Shown here: piece after piece, positions 16,278 to 24,471 of the stretch
Layout: the number at the start of each line of letters is the position of its first letter
How positions within the stretch are numbered: position 1 is the stretch's first letter
NCBI RefSeq assembly: GCF_004402705.1
Contig: NZ_SOFM01000046.1
Span: forward strand, 1-64,000
Reading direction: 5' to 3'
Length of the DNA: 64,000 bases
Source: Cryobacterium mannosilyticum
Lineage (GTDB): Bacteria; Actinomycetota; Actinomycetes; Actinomycetales; Microbacteriaceae
Made by a program: the position numbers and the translations under genes
The notes under the pieces: generated by a model
Database searches by the model: none
What the model was told of the DNA's origin: nothing
What the model saw: only the letters and a program-made list of their open reading frames with translations

Positions 16278-17804
16278 ATGGAGTGGCTCGTCGTCGTACT
16301 GAATTTCATCGGACAGCAGATCCTCAATGTGCCGGCCTATCTGATCGGCATCATCACCGCCATCGGGCTGATGGCGCTCAAGCGCAACTCCGGACAGGTG
16401 ATCGGCGGCGCGCTCAAGGCGGCCCTCGGCTTCCTGATCCTCGGAGCCGGCGCCAACGTCGTCGTGGGCTCCCTCGACCCGCTTGGCAGACTGATCCTCG
16501 CGGTCACCGGCGCCCAGGGCGTCATCCCCACGAACGAGGTCATCACCGCCATCGCGCAGGAGCAGTTCGGCGCCCAGAGCACCTACGTGCTTAGCCTCGG
16601 GTTCCTGGTGATGCTTGCACTGGCCCGCTTCACGCCGCTCAAGTACGTGTTCCTCACCGGGCACCACATGGTCTTCATGGCCACCATGCTCACCGTGGTG
16701 CTCTCCGTCGGCTTCGGCGACGGTGCCAGCTGGCTCGTGGTCGTCGTCGGCGCCCTGCTGCTCGGCGTGATCATGGTGGTCATGCCCGCATTCGTGCACC
16801 CCTGGACCAAGAAGATCACCGGCAACGACACCATCGCCATCGGCCACTTCGGCACCCTCGGTTACATCGCCGCCGGGGCGGCCGGCCAGGCCGTTGGCCG
16901 CCGCAGCAAGTCGACCGAAGAGATCAAGTTCCCGCAGGGACTCAAATTCCTGCGCGACTCGATGGTCGCCACCTCGCTGTCGATGGTGCTCATCTACCTG
17001 GTCTTCGCCGTCTGGGGCCTCATCGCCCTTCCGCTGAAGGAGGCGCTCGACATCTTCGGCTCCGCCGACGCCGGCGCGTTCATCATGGCGGCCTTCGCTC
17101 AGGCGCTGCAGTTCGGCGTGGGTGTCGCGGTCATCCTCTACGGTGTGCGCACGGTGCTCGGCGAGTTGGTGCCCGCGTTCCAGGGCATCGCCGAGAAGGT
17201 TGTTCCCGGTGCGCGTCCCGCGCTGGACATCCCGATCGTGTTCCCGTTCGGCGCCAATGCCGTGCTCATCGGCTTCCTGAGTTCCTTCGCCGGTGGCCTC
17301 CTCGCGCTGGGGGTGCTGGCGATCTGGCTGAACCCGGTGTTCGGGCTCGCGCTCATCCTCCCCGGTATGGTGCCGCACTTCTTCACCGGCGGTGGAGCCG
17401 GGGTCTACGGCAACGCCACCGGCGGCCGCCTGGGCGCGATTATCGGTGGATTCGTCAACGGTGTGATCATCACGATCCTGCCTGCCATCCTGCTGCTGGT
17501 CCTCGGCGATTTGGGCTTCGCGAACAGCACCTTCGGCGACGCCGACTTCGGTTGGTTCGGCACCCTCATCGGTGTCAGCGTCGGTGTCGGCGGCGGCCTC
17601 GGAGTCATTCTCGCAATCCTCATCGCGGTGGTGCTGGTCAGCGTCGCGATCGTCTACCAGATCCGCGTAGTGGACAAGGGCTGGGTGCCCGGGGCGAAGC
17701 GCGACGCCTGGATCGCAGAAGAGAAGGCGGCCGAGAAGGTCATCCTCGACGCCGAGAAGGCTAGGCGCAAGGCAGAGAAGGAAGCAGCGGCCCAGGCCGT
17801 CTAG
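16278..17804 (+). CDS. PTS EIIC permease, ascorbate (UlaA/SgaT) type
   Basis: A 508-residue integral membrane transporter, start MEWLVVVLNFIGQQILNVPA. About ten to eleven membrane segments cover residues 10-460, and the basic C-terminal tail (about 485-508) is Lys/Glu-rich. The fold and the G-x-N-A segment FPFGANAVLIGFLSSFAGG match the UlaA superfamily. The true substrate may not be ascorbate: no ulaD/E/F-type enzymes are near, and co-control with transketolase points to a pentose or pentitol. A terminator hairpin follows at 17828-17860. Confidence 0.9.
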   Translation: MEWLVVVLNFIGQQILNVPAYLIGIITAIGLMALKRNSGQVIGGALKAALGFLILGAGANVVVGSLDPLGRLILAVTGAQGVIPTNEVITAIAQEQFGAQSTYVLSLGFLVMLALARFTPLKYVFLTGHHMVFMATMLTVVLSVGFGDGASWLVVVVGALLLGVIMVVMPAFVHPWTKKITGNDTIAIGHFGTLGYIAAGAAGQAVGRRSKSTEEIKFPQGLKFLRDSMVATSLSMVLIYLVFAVWGLIALPLKEALDIFGSADAGAFIMAAFAQALQFGVGVAVILYGVRTVLGELVPAFQGIAEKVVPGARPALDIPIVFPFGANAVLIGFLSSFAGGLLALGVLAIWLNPVFGLALILPGMVPHFFTGGGAGVYGNATGGRLGAIIGGFVNGVIITILPAILLLVLGDLGFANSTFGDADFGWFGTLIGVSVGVGGGLGVILAILIAVVLVSVAIVYQIRVVDKGWVPGAKRDAWIAEEKAAEKVILDAEKARRKAEKEAAAQAV

Positions 17805-17827
17805 CTTCGCCAGTTCCATGTTTCGCC

Positions 17828-17860
17828 AGAGGGCGGCTCCGCGGTGCGGGGTCGCCCTCT
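17828..17860 (+). terminator. Terminator-like hairpin after the PTS operon
   Basis: AGAGGGCG at 17828-17835 pairs with CGCCCTCT at 17853-17860 around a GC-rich loop, 24 bp after the EIIC stop. The T-run after it is weak (TGTTCGTGTCT). Confidence 0.6.
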
Positions 17861-17878
17861 GTTCGTGTCTGCGTATGC

Positions 17879-18066
17879 TTGGCCACCGACGTGATTCGGG
17901 CGGCGGCCGAGGACATCACCGCTGCCCTCACCGACGGCGCCCTGGCCGTGGGGAGGAGGTCGGGCTGGCCCTGCACCGCTTCGACCTCGCGCACACCGCG
18001 GATGCCCACGTGCTGGTCGAGAGCGGCGCGGTCGGGAAGGTGCTGGTCGACCTGTCGGCGGGGTGA
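17879..18066 (+). pseudogene. Remnant of the quinone oxidoreductase 3' end
   Basis: This stretch matches the last 60 codons of the intact gene at 10824-11858 (TDVIRAAAED...LHRFDLAHTADAH...GKVL). One G is missing in a G-run near 17950 and shifts the frame. Only the 3' end survives. It converges on deoC exactly as the intact gene converges on transketolase, indicating a duplicated segment. Confidence 0.85.
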
Positions 18067-18093
18067 ACGCCAGGACCCGGCGGGCGCCGGAGG

Positions 18094-18795
18094 TTAGTAC
18101 GCGCCGGTCAGGACCGGTGTGGCGCCGCTGAGCAGTGCGGCGCTGCCGGAGACGCCGAGGCGACTCGCGCCGGCGGCGAGCATGGCGAGGGCGTCATCGT
18201 AGCTGCGCACGCCGCCCGACGCCTTCACCTGGGCTCGGTCGCCCACGGTCCTCTTCATCAGGCGTACGGCGTGCACGGTCGCCCCGCCGGCAGGGTGGAA
18301 GCCGGTGGAGGTCTTGACGAAGTCGGCGCCCGCGGCCACGGCGGCCTGGCAGACGGAGATGATCTCGGCGTCCGTCAGCGCCGCGGATTCGATGATGACT
18401 TTGAGCACCTTCGGGGCCGGGATGCTCGCGCGCACGGCGGCGATATCGGCCTGCACATCGCCGAAGCGGCCGGCCTCGGCCGCGCCGATGTCGATGACCA
18501 TATCGATCTCGTCGGCGCCCTGCTCGATGGCGAGCGCGGCCTCGGCGGCCTTGATGACGCTGTGGTGCTTGCCGCTGGGGAAGCCGCAGACGACCGCGAC
18601 CTTGAGGTCGGCGCCGGCGGGGATCGTGAGCGGCAGCATCGACGGCGAGACACAGACGGAGTAGGTGCCGAGCCGGATGGCCTCGGCGACAAGGGCCGCC
18701 ACGTCTGCGGTGGTGGCCTCGGGCGTGAGCAGGGTGTGGTCGATCTGGCGAGCGACGCTAGCGGCGTCGGGGGCGATAGTGGGGGTGGAAATCAT
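18094..18795 (-). CDS. deoC: Deoxyribose-phosphate aldolase, copy 1
   Basis: A 233-residue class I aldolase cleaving 2-deoxyribose 5-phosphate to acetaldehyde and glyceraldehyde 3-phosphate. The Schiff-base Lys is in DFVKTSTGFHPAGGAT; IDHTLLTPEAT and VKASGGVRSYDDAL are further landmarks. It is the last gene of the deoD-transporter-deoC operon, 9 bp after the transporter. A second copy at 21898-22590 differs at only about six positions of the shared 224 residues. Confidence 0.95.
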   Translation of the reverse strand: MISTPTIAPDAASVARQIDHTLLTPEATTADVAALVAEAIRLGTYSVCVSPSMLPLTIPAGADLKVAVVCGFPSGKHHSVIKAAEAALAIEQGADEIDMVIDIGAAEAGRFGDVQADIAAVRASIPAPKVLKVIIESAALTDAEIISVCQAAVAAGADFVKTSTGFHPAGGATVHAVRLMKRTVGDRAQVKASGGVRSYDDALAMLAAGASRLGVSGSAALLSGATPVLTGAY

Positions 18796-18804
18796 GGTTT
18801 GTCC

Positions 18805-20211
18805 TTAGTTGGTGACGGGTGCGGGTGCGGGTTCGCCTTGGCGCTCCAGGACCGCGACGAAGGCGCGGTAGAGCACCAGGCCGAGGGCAGCGACCGCCGC
18901 GAGAATCAACAACACAGTTCCGTAAGAGGAGGCCTGGTCGGTGCCGGCGATCCCCCCAAGCAGGTTGGGCTTCAGGTTCATCAGTGCTGCGGTGTAGGCA
19001 ATGCCGATCGGCACGGCAATGTTGATGGTGAGGTTGTAGAAGCCGATGGCGATACCCGAGTTCTCGACCGGCACCCGCCTGATGGCAGTCGACACGAGGG
19101 GGCCGTACATCAACGCGAAGCCCATCCCGAACAAGATCATCGAGATCACGAAAATCCCGATCCACTTGTCCACCACCAAAGCCGGGATCAGCATCGAGGC
19201 GATGATCACGATCAACGCCGTGGTGACGGCCTGCTTGGATGTGAGGACCCGGGCGATTTTGCCGGTGGCCGAGCCGACTATCACGGCGGCGATATAGCCG
19301 GGGATCAGCAGCAGGGAGACCTCTCCGAGGTTGTAGCCGTAGATGTCGGATACCAGGAACGGGAAGAGGAAGGTGTAGCCCAGCTGGACCGAGTAGATGA
19401 CGAACACAACGATGATCATCAGCGAGTATTGAGCGTTGGCGAAGAATGCCATGGTGATCACGGCATTTTCGTGGGTTCGGATGTGCCAGATGAACAGGAT
19501 CAGCCCCGCGACGACTGGCATCAGATACCACACGTTGAAGTTCTGCATGAAGAGGATGATGCCGGTGGCGAACACCGCGATCAGGAAAAGCCCGAACACG
19601 TCCACGTGGCCCTCATGCGTTGCCGCAGCAGGAACCGTGCGGAGCACGACCGGGATGGTCAGCAGCGAAAGTAAGGTGACCAGGAAGAAGGCCGCCCAGC
19701 CGATGTAGGTGGCGATGAAGCCGCTGCCGACGGTGCCGATCAGTAGCGACAGCTGGAAGGCTGCGGTGCTGAAGCCCAGGTACTTCTTCTGCTCGTCGCC
19801 CCTGAAATGCTTGGTGACGTAGATCACGTAGAGGGTCTCGGCGGCTGCCAAGCCGGCGGTCTGGATCATCCGGCCGACCAGGATCAGCCAGAAGTTGGTC
19901 TGGAAGATGAAGCCGATGATCGAGCCGATCGTCATCACGAGGATCGCGAAAATGATGAGTTTCCGGATGCTGATTGAGTCGGCCAGCGCGGCGTAGACCA
20001 CGGCACCGATCCCGATCAGGATGCCGGTCAGCGTGGCTTGCAGACTGACGGTGTTGACGGGCAGGTTGAGATTCTGCGCCAGCGCCGGCGACATGAACTT
20101 GAAGCCATTGTCCAGCACCAGCGAAAACACGAAGAGGAACAGCAGGATGGGGACGGCCCGGGTCGGTGTGAAGACCTGGGTTGGACGCTTGGCGTGAGTC
20201 GTGGTGCTCAT
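18805..20211 (-). CDS. MFS transporter, probably for (deoxy)nucleosides
   Basis: A 468-residue permease with about twelve to fourteen membrane segments, beginning MSTTTHAKRPTQVFTPTRAV. Its ATG overlaps the deoD stop (TGATG) and deoC follows 9 bp after it, so it is fixed in a nucleoside catabolic operon. The inferred cargo is a purine deoxynucleoside or related compound. The fold resembles drug:H+ antiporter-type MFS members rather than NupG, so cargo is inferred from context only. Confidence 0.85.
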   Translation of the reverse strand: MSTTTHAKRPTQVFTPTRAVPILLFLFVFSLVLDNGFKFMSPALAQNLNLPVNTVSLQATLTGILIGIGAVVYAALADSISIRKLIIFAILVMTIGSIIGFIFQTNFWLILVGRMIQTAGLAAAETLYVIYVTKHFRGDEQKKYLGFSTAAFQLSLLIGTVGSGFIATYIGWAAFFLVTLLSLLTIPVVLRTVPAAATHEGHVDVFGLFLIAVFATGIILFMQNFNVWYLMPVVAGLILFIWHIRTHENAVITMAFFANAQYSLMIIVVFVIYSVQLGYTFLFPFLVSDIYGYNLGEVSLLLIPGYIAAVIVGSATGKIARVLTSKQAVTTALIVIIASMLIPALVVDKWIGIFVISMILFGMGFALMYGPLVSTAIRRVPVENSGIAIGFYNLTINIAVPIGIAYTAALMNLKPNLLGGIAGTDQASSYGTVLLILAAVAALGLVLYRAFVAVLERQGEPAPAPVTN

Positions 20212-20975
20212 CAGATCAGTTCCAGCGCGATCTCGATCATTCCTGTGAAGGCGGTCTGCCGTTCCTCGGGGGTGGTCTTGGCGTTGGTGACGAGGTGGTC
20301 GCTAACAGTGAAGATGCCGAGCGCATCGACGCCGCCGGCCGCGGCGTTGGCGAACAGACCTGCCGACTCCATCTCGGCGGCCAAAATGCCCATCTTCATC
20401 CATTTCCCCATGGCGTCGGGATCGGCGCCGTAGAACAGGTCGGACGAGAGCACATTGCCCACGTGGGTGCGTTGACCGCGCTCGTCGGCGATCCGTTTGG
20501 CGTGCTCGAGCAGCCTGTAGGACGACAGCGGCGCCCATGAACCGGGCAGGTTGAACTGGTTCAGGTAGTTGGAGTCGGTCGACGCGCCCTGGGCGATCAC
20601 CACGTCGTAGAGCTCCATGTTCTCCTGCATAGCGCCGCAGCTGCCCACCCGGATCAGGTTCTTAACCCCAAAAAAGTGGATCAGCTCGTAGCTATAGAGC
20701 GAGATGGAGGGGATGCCCATACCCGTGCCCATCACGGACACGGGGCGCCCCCGGTAAGTGCCCGTAAAACCCAACATGTTACGAACCTCGTTGAAGCAGC
20801 GGATGTCGTCGAAGTATGTCTCGGCGATGAACTTCGCTCGCAGCGGGTCCCCCGGAAGGAGGATCGTCTCGGCGATGTCCACCCCCTTGGGATCGATATG
20901 CGGCGTGCTGCTCGTGGGGGGATACAGGCCCTTCATCGTTGACTGTGATCCGACCCTCATGGTGGTTGAACTCAT
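20211..20975 (-). CDS. deoD: Purine nucleoside phosphorylase, DeoD type
   Basis: A 254-residue protein. The ATG at 20975 is chosen because GAAGGAG lies just before it. Signatures of hexameric PNP are present: ILLPGDPLRAKFIAETY, GTGMGIPSISLYSYEL, RVGSCGAMQ and AEMESAGLFA, and SDH near the end (active-site Asp). It phosphorolyses purine (deoxy)nucleosides to base plus (deoxy)ribose 1-phosphate. The start is about 18 residues later than usual because of a short Ser/Thr-rich extension before HIDPKGVDIAE. Divergent from the GntR regulator gene. Confidence 0.94.
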   Translation of the reverse strand: MSSTTMRVGSQSTMKGLYPPTSSTPHIDPKGVDIAETILLPGDPLRAKFIAETYFDDIRCFNEVRNMLGFTGTYRGRPVSVMGTGMGIPSISLYSYELIHFFGVKNLIRVGSCGAMQENMELYDVVIAQGASTDSNYLNQFNLPGSWAPLSSYRLLEHAKRIADERGQRTHVGNVLSSDLFYGADPDAMGKWMKMGILAAEMESAGLFANAAAGGVDALGIFTVSDHLVTNAKTTPEERQTAFTGMIEIALELI

Positions 20976-21000
20976 GTTGACTCCTTCGTCTATGCAGTAT

Positions 21001-21013
21001 GAGGTTATACCTC
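21001..21013. promoter_or_regulatory. Candidate GntR operator between deoD and its regulator
   Basis: GAGGTTATACCTC is a perfect inverted repeat (GAGGT-TAT-ACCTC) in the 86-bp region between divergent deoD and the GntR gene. The GGTnnnACC core is similar to sites of HutC-type GntR proteins. Confidence 0.6.
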
Positions 21014-21061
21014 TCGGGTACCATGTCAAATGTGATACGTTCGGCGTGACAAGGAGGTCTC

Positions 21062-21853
21062 GTGACGACCCGTTTGGAACCGCACCCGTTCTTGCACCAG
21101 CAGCTCCACCTCACCGTCGGCCAGCCGATTCGAGTCGCCGTCTACACGCGGCTCGCGGATGGAATCCGCTCCGGCGCGTTTCGGCTCGGCGAGATGCTGC
21201 CGAGGGAAACGGAGCTTTCGGCCATGCTCGGCGTCAGTCGCACACCCGTACGCGAGGCGCTGATGCTCCTCGAAGAAGACGGGTTACTGGTCACCCGTCG
21301 CGGAGTTGGGCGATTCGTCACGGACTCTATCCCGCACGGCGGACTGGAGCAGCTGCAGCCATTTGAGATCGCCTTAGCCGAACCGAACACGACGTTGACT
21401 GTCCAGCCGGGGCGCTTCGAGTTGGAAGGGGTTACAGACTTCGTGTCCCACCGACTCTCGCTCGACCCGGCTGCCAACGCCTGGATCCGCGAGAGCGTCT
21501 TGCTGCAGGATGGCGTTCCCGTTGCCACTGTGCAAGAGCATCTCCCCGCTGGGCGCTACCTCAGTGATGTGAGCGCGCGAATCGCATCCGAGCTCTCGGA
21601 GATCGCCGCTGAACCACGAACACTCCTCGCATCCATGCAGGCCAACGGCCACGTCTTCACAAACGGCGTGTGCCAGATCGTCGCAACCGAGGCCGGCCCC
21701 ACGCGAGCGAAACCGCTGAACATAGGGCCGTCAGCGGCGGTCCTCATCCTCACCCAGACAGCGGAGCACGGCGGAGTTCCGATTTACGCCGCGAAATGTG
21801 TCGTCGCGCCCGGTCACGGGTCACTCTCGGTCAGGCAACACAACCCGAACTAG
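21062..21853 (+). CDS. GntR/HutC-family regulator of the nucleoside operon
   Basis: A 263-residue protein from GTG 21062 with AAGGAGG six bases upstream. The N-terminal winged helix has PIRVAVYTRLADGIRSG...VSRTPVREALMLLEEDGLL. The C-terminal ~170 residues form a UTRA-like effector domain (ESVLLQDGVPVATVQEHLP). It diverges from deoD and is placed to respond to a nucleoside or deoxyribose phosphate through the palindrome at 21001. Confidence 0.9.
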   Translation: MTTRLEPHPFLHQQLHLTVGQPIRVAVYTRLADGIRSGAFRLGEMLPRETELSAMLGVSRTPVREALMLLEEDGLLVTRRGVGRFVTDSIPHGGLEQLQPFEIALAEPNTTLTVQPGRFELEGVTDFVSHRLSLDPAANAWIRESVLLQDGVPVATVQEHLPAGRYLSDVSARIASELSEIAAEPRTLLASMQANGHVFTNGVCQIVATEAGPTRAKPLNIGPSAAVLILTQTAEHGGVPIYAAKCVVAPGHGSLSVRQHNPN

Positions 21854-21897
21854 TGGTGCTTCGGCGGGGGCAGGCCGCGGCGAGCCGGCGTGGACGC

Positions 21898-22590
21898 CTA
21901 ATAGGCGCCGGTCAGGACCGGTGTGGCGCCGCTGAGCAGTGCGGCGCTGCCGGAGACGCCGAGGCGACTCGCGCCGGCGGCCAGCATGGCGAGGGCGTCA
22001 TCGTAGCTGCGCACGCCGCCCGACGCCTTCACTTGGGCCCGGTCGCCCACGGTCTGCTTCATCAGGCGCACCGCGTGCACGGTCGCCCCGCCGGCGGGGT
22101 GGAAGCCGGTGGAGGTCTTGACGAAGTCGGCGCCCGCGGCCACGGCGGCCTGGCACACGGAGATGATCTCGGCGTCCGTCAGCGCCGCGGATTCGATGAT
22201 GACCTTGAGCACCTTTGGGGCCGGGATGCTCGCGCGCACGGCGGCGATATCGGCCTGCACGTCGTCGAAGCGGCCGGCCTCGGCCGCACCGATGTCGATG
22301 ACCATGTCGATCTCGTCGGCGCCCTGCTCGATGGCGAGCGCGGCCTCGGCGGCCTTGATGACGCTGTGGTGCTTGCCGCTGGGGAAGCCGCAGACGACCG
22401 CGACCTTGAGGTCGGCGTCGGCGGGGATGGTGAGCGGCAGCATCGACGGCGAGACACAGACGGAGTAGGTGCCGAGCCTGATGGCCTCGGCGATGAGTGC
22501 GGTCACGTCTGCGGCGGTGGCCTCGGGCGTGAGCAGGGTGTGGTCGATCTGGCGGGCGACGCTAGCGGCGTCGGGGGAGAGGGAGGTCAT
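21898..22590 (-). CDS. deoC: Deoxyribose-phosphate aldolase, copy 2
   Basis: A 230-residue near-identical paralogue of the aldolase at 18094-18795; the start is ATG 22590 (MTSLSPDAASVARQIDHTLL). Active-site Lys (DFVKTSTGF) and all core motifs are intact, so it should be functional. It is not in the deoD operon; it converges on the GntR gene, and a remnant of transketolase lies upstream. The DNA is nearly the same as copy 1, which implies recent duplication or gene conversion. Confidence 0.94.
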   Translation of the reverse strand: MTSLSPDAASVARQIDHTLLTPEATAADVTALIAEAIRLGTYSVCVSPSMLPLTIPADADLKVAVVCGFPSGKHHSVIKAAEAALAIEQGADEIDMVIDIGAAEAGRFDDVQADIAAVRASIPAPKVLKVIIESAALTDAEIISVCQAAVAAGADFVKTSTGFHPAGGATVHAVRLMKQTVGDRAQVKASGGVRSYDDALAMLAAGASRLGVSGSAALLSGATPVLTGAY

Positions 22591-22640
22591 GAGGTGCGTC
22601 CTTGGTTGGTGATGAGTTCGAGGGTGCCCGGCGGCGTGGC

Positions 22641-22825
22641 GGCGAGGGCGATGTGCGCGGCGGCGTTGACGCATCGAGGTGGATGCCGCGGCGGCGCGGG
22701 GCCGACGGCGGACTCAGCAGATTCTTCACCGGGCGCCACGCGCCCGTCGAGTCCCTACCGACGATACCAAGCGTCGCTGTGGCTTACCTCCACGGCTCGG
22801 CGGGCACGGAGGGTGGCGGGCAGTC
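22641..22825 (-). pseudogene. Remnant of the transketolase 3' end
   Basis: The sequence follows the end of the intact transketolase (11945-12140) with deletions and substitutions; the block ATCGAGGTGGATGCCGCGGC is shared, and later pieces (CCCGTCGAG, TACCAAGCGTCGC) match in order. It lies upstream of deoC copy 2. Together with the quinone oxidoreductase remnant at 17879 it shows that blocks of this neighbourhood were copied and then decayed. Nothing else supportable is seen between 22825 and 22982. Confidence 0.75.
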
Positions 22826-22982
22826 CCGGGTCGCGGCGCTCCAGCTTCGAATGCGGGCTCGACGCCGTGCGTGCGCTCGTCATCCGGCAGAAGGCGCAGC
22901 ACCCCTGGGACTTCGTATTTCTCGGCGCGGAATATCGCCGACCCCTGCAAATGCGAGATTCCTTCGGATATCTGGAGCGCGT

Positions 22983-22998
22983 GAGATACTTGTATCTC
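22983..22998. promoter_or_regulatory. Perfect palindrome at the antitoxin promoter
   Basis: GAGATACTTGTATCTC is a perfect 16-bp palindrome that ends just before the AAGGAGG ribosome binding site of the ribbon-helix-helix gene. Antitoxins of this type usually bind such sites to repress their own operon. Confidence 0.65.
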
Positions 22999-23010
22999 AA
23001 GGAGGTTCAC

Positions 23011-23232
23011 GTGGCCATTTCAGTACGACTGTCTCCCGAGGATGAACAACGTCTCGAGCAGCTCGCGGCGCGCACGGGGCGCTCGAAGACCTTCTACGTT
23101 CGCGAGGCGATCCACGAGCATCTCGATGACCTGGAAGAACGGTATTGGGCCGATCGGGTCATTCGTGAGTGGGAAGAAACCGGAAAGAAGAGCAAGCCTG
23201 CGGATAAGTTGTGGGCTGAACTCGGGATATGA
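23011..23232 (+). CDS. RelB/CopG-like ribbon-helix-helix antitoxin
   Basis: A 73-residue protein from GTG 23011, with AAGGAGG eight bases upstream. It begins MAISVRLSPEDEQRLEQLAA, the beta-strand plus helix of a ribbon-helix-helix domain, followed by TGRSKTFYVREAIHEHLDDLEERY and a charged tail suited to toxin binding. The partner toxin downstream is decayed (23229-23313), so this is now an orphan antitoxin. Confidence 0.85.
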   Translation: MAISVRLSPEDEQRLEQLAARTGRSKTFYVREAIHEHLDDLEERYWADRVIREWEETGKKSKPADKLWAELGI

Positions 23233-23313
23233 GTCGCCGAGATTCACGACGACGTGCTGGTTTTGATCGCAGTCGGACTGGGGCACCGGTCCGAAATCTA
23301 TCGGAAGGGTTAG
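23229..23313 (+). pseudogene. Decayed RelE-type toxin
   Basis: An ATG at 23229 overlaps the antitoxin stop (ATGA), the normal junction of relBE pairs. Only a few codons remain before an apparent deletion with frame change. From 23236 another frame encodes AEIHDDVLVLIAVGLGHRSE followed by IYRKG and a stop, which is the C-terminal strand and catalytic end of RelE/ParE-fold toxins. About 55-60 codons are missing. Confidence 0.75.
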
Positions 23314-23322
23314 GCAGAGAGT

Positions 23323-23697
23323 TTACGGCAGGTCGACGATCTGCTTGCCGAGCGGCAGGAGCGCGACCGGGATCAGCTTGAAGTTGGCGATCCCGAACGG
23401 GATGCCGATGATCGTGATGCAGAGCGCGATGCCCGAGACCAGGTGGGTCAGGGCGATCCACCAGCCCGCCAGCACCACCCAGACGAGGTTGCCGAGGAAG
23501 GAACCGACGCCCGCGTTCGGCGTGTTGACCACGGTCTTGCCGAACGGCCAGAGCGCGTAGACGCCGATCCGCGCCGCCGCGATTCCCCAGGGGATGGTGA
23601 CGATGAGCACGAACATGATGAGCGCCGCCAGCATGTAGCCGAGGAACAGCCAGACGCCCGAGAGCAGGAGCCAGATGAGGTTGAGGAGGGTCTTCAT
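23323..23697 (-). CDS. yccF: YccF-family inner-membrane protein
   Basis: A 124-residue membrane protein, MKTLLNLIWLLLSGVWLFLG, with three to four membrane segments. The repeated YccF motifs are present: IPWGIAAARIGVYALWPFGK and IGIPFGIANFKLIPVALLPLG. Function is unknown. Single-gene unit on the minus strand, starting at 23697. Confidence 0.9.
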   Translation of the reverse strand: MKTLLNLIWLLLSGVWLFLGYMLAALIMFVLIVTIPWGIAAARIGVYALWPFGKTVVNTPNAGVGSFLGNLVWVVLAGWWIALTHLVSGIALCITIIGIPFGIANFKLIPVALLPLGKQIVDLP

Positions 23698-24043
23698 GAT
23701 GGGTTCATTCTCTCAGCACCCTCGCCGACTACGTGCGTGAGATCGCCGGGTCCGGTTTTCCCGGCATCCGTGGTGCATGTGCGTGCAAATGCAGGATGAG
23801 CGTGGCCTGGGGCCTGGCGATGGGGTTCGCGGGGGTAGTCATCCTGCAAACGGGCGCGGCAGGTCAGTGCGCGCGGAGCGGCTGAAGAGGCTGTCCGTCT
23901 TCCAGAGCACCTTCAGCGCCTGCCGATCGACGATGCATTGGCCACGAGTTGTGGGCAGCTCGCCGTCGTCGTCGCAAAGAGCGGTCGGCCACCGCCGGCA
24001 GCAGGCCGGCGCGCGCGCTCCAGTAATCGCGCAGGATAGAGGC
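23698..24043. other. Gene-free region with possible gene debris
   Basis: No complete gene is supportable. A 29-codon frame from ATG 23797 (MSVAWGLAMGFAGVVILQTG) resembles a membrane segment of a drug/metabolite transporter. A minus-strand frame at 23839-24000 reads RQALKVLWKTDSLFSRSA, possibly the tail of a lost gene. Both are weak. The last ~20 bases before 24044 match those before the paralogue at 26210. Confidence 0.4.
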
Positions 24044-24454
24044 ATGGCCCACCGTCAACGAAAATCCGCTGATTCTGACCCCGCACGGGGCGGGGCCGAC
24101 AGGACGTGCGCGTCGTGCGGGCGGCGAATCGAGTGGCGCACGAAGTGGGCCGGCAGCTGGGATTCGGTGAAGTACTGCTCGGCCGCGTGCCGCGGACAGG
24201 GCGTCAACGCGACCGATCTCCGGCTGGAAGAAACCATCGCACTGCTGCTCAGTGCGCGGGCGCAAGATGCGACCATCTGCCCGTCCGACGCGGCGCGAGC
24301 GATCGGCGGCGAGGCGTGGCGCGACCTCATGGAGCCTGCCCGACGAGCCGCCCGGCGCATGGTCGCCCGCGGCGAACTGCAGATCACGCAAGGCGGAACG
24401 GTGGTGGATCCGTCCACCGCGAAGGGTCCGATTCGGTTACGGCGGCCGCGGTAG
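24044..24454 (+). CDS. DUF2256/DUF3253-type zinc-finger protein, copy 1
   Basis: A 136-residue protein, ATG 24044. An N-terminal zinc ribbon has CASCGRRIEWR...WDSVKYCSAACR, typical of DUF2256, and a C-terminal winged-helix-like DUF3253 region has LRLEETIALLLSARA...PARRAARRMVARGELQITQGG. It probably binds nucleic acid; the function is unknown. A close paralogue lies at 26210-26620, and the two flank the alpha/beta hydrolase pair. Confidence 0.85.
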   Translation: MAHRQRKSADSDPARGGADRTCASCGRRIEWRTKWAGSWDSVKYCSAACRGQGVNATDLRLEETIALLLSARAQDATICPSDAARAIGGEAWRDLMEPARRAARRMVARGELQITQGGTVVDPSTAKGPIRLRRPR

Positions 24455-24471
24455 CGCTCCCGTCAGTGGCG

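Noticed and set aside
18271..19674. Long plus-strand frame across deoC and the MFS gene
   Set aside because: Gly/Asp/His-rich antisense product without motifs; the minus-strand genes are certain.
21670..23010. Long plus-strand frame running into the ribbon-helix-helix gene
   Set aside because: The part before 23011 is antisense to deoC copy 2; the true gene has its own GTG and AAGGAGG.
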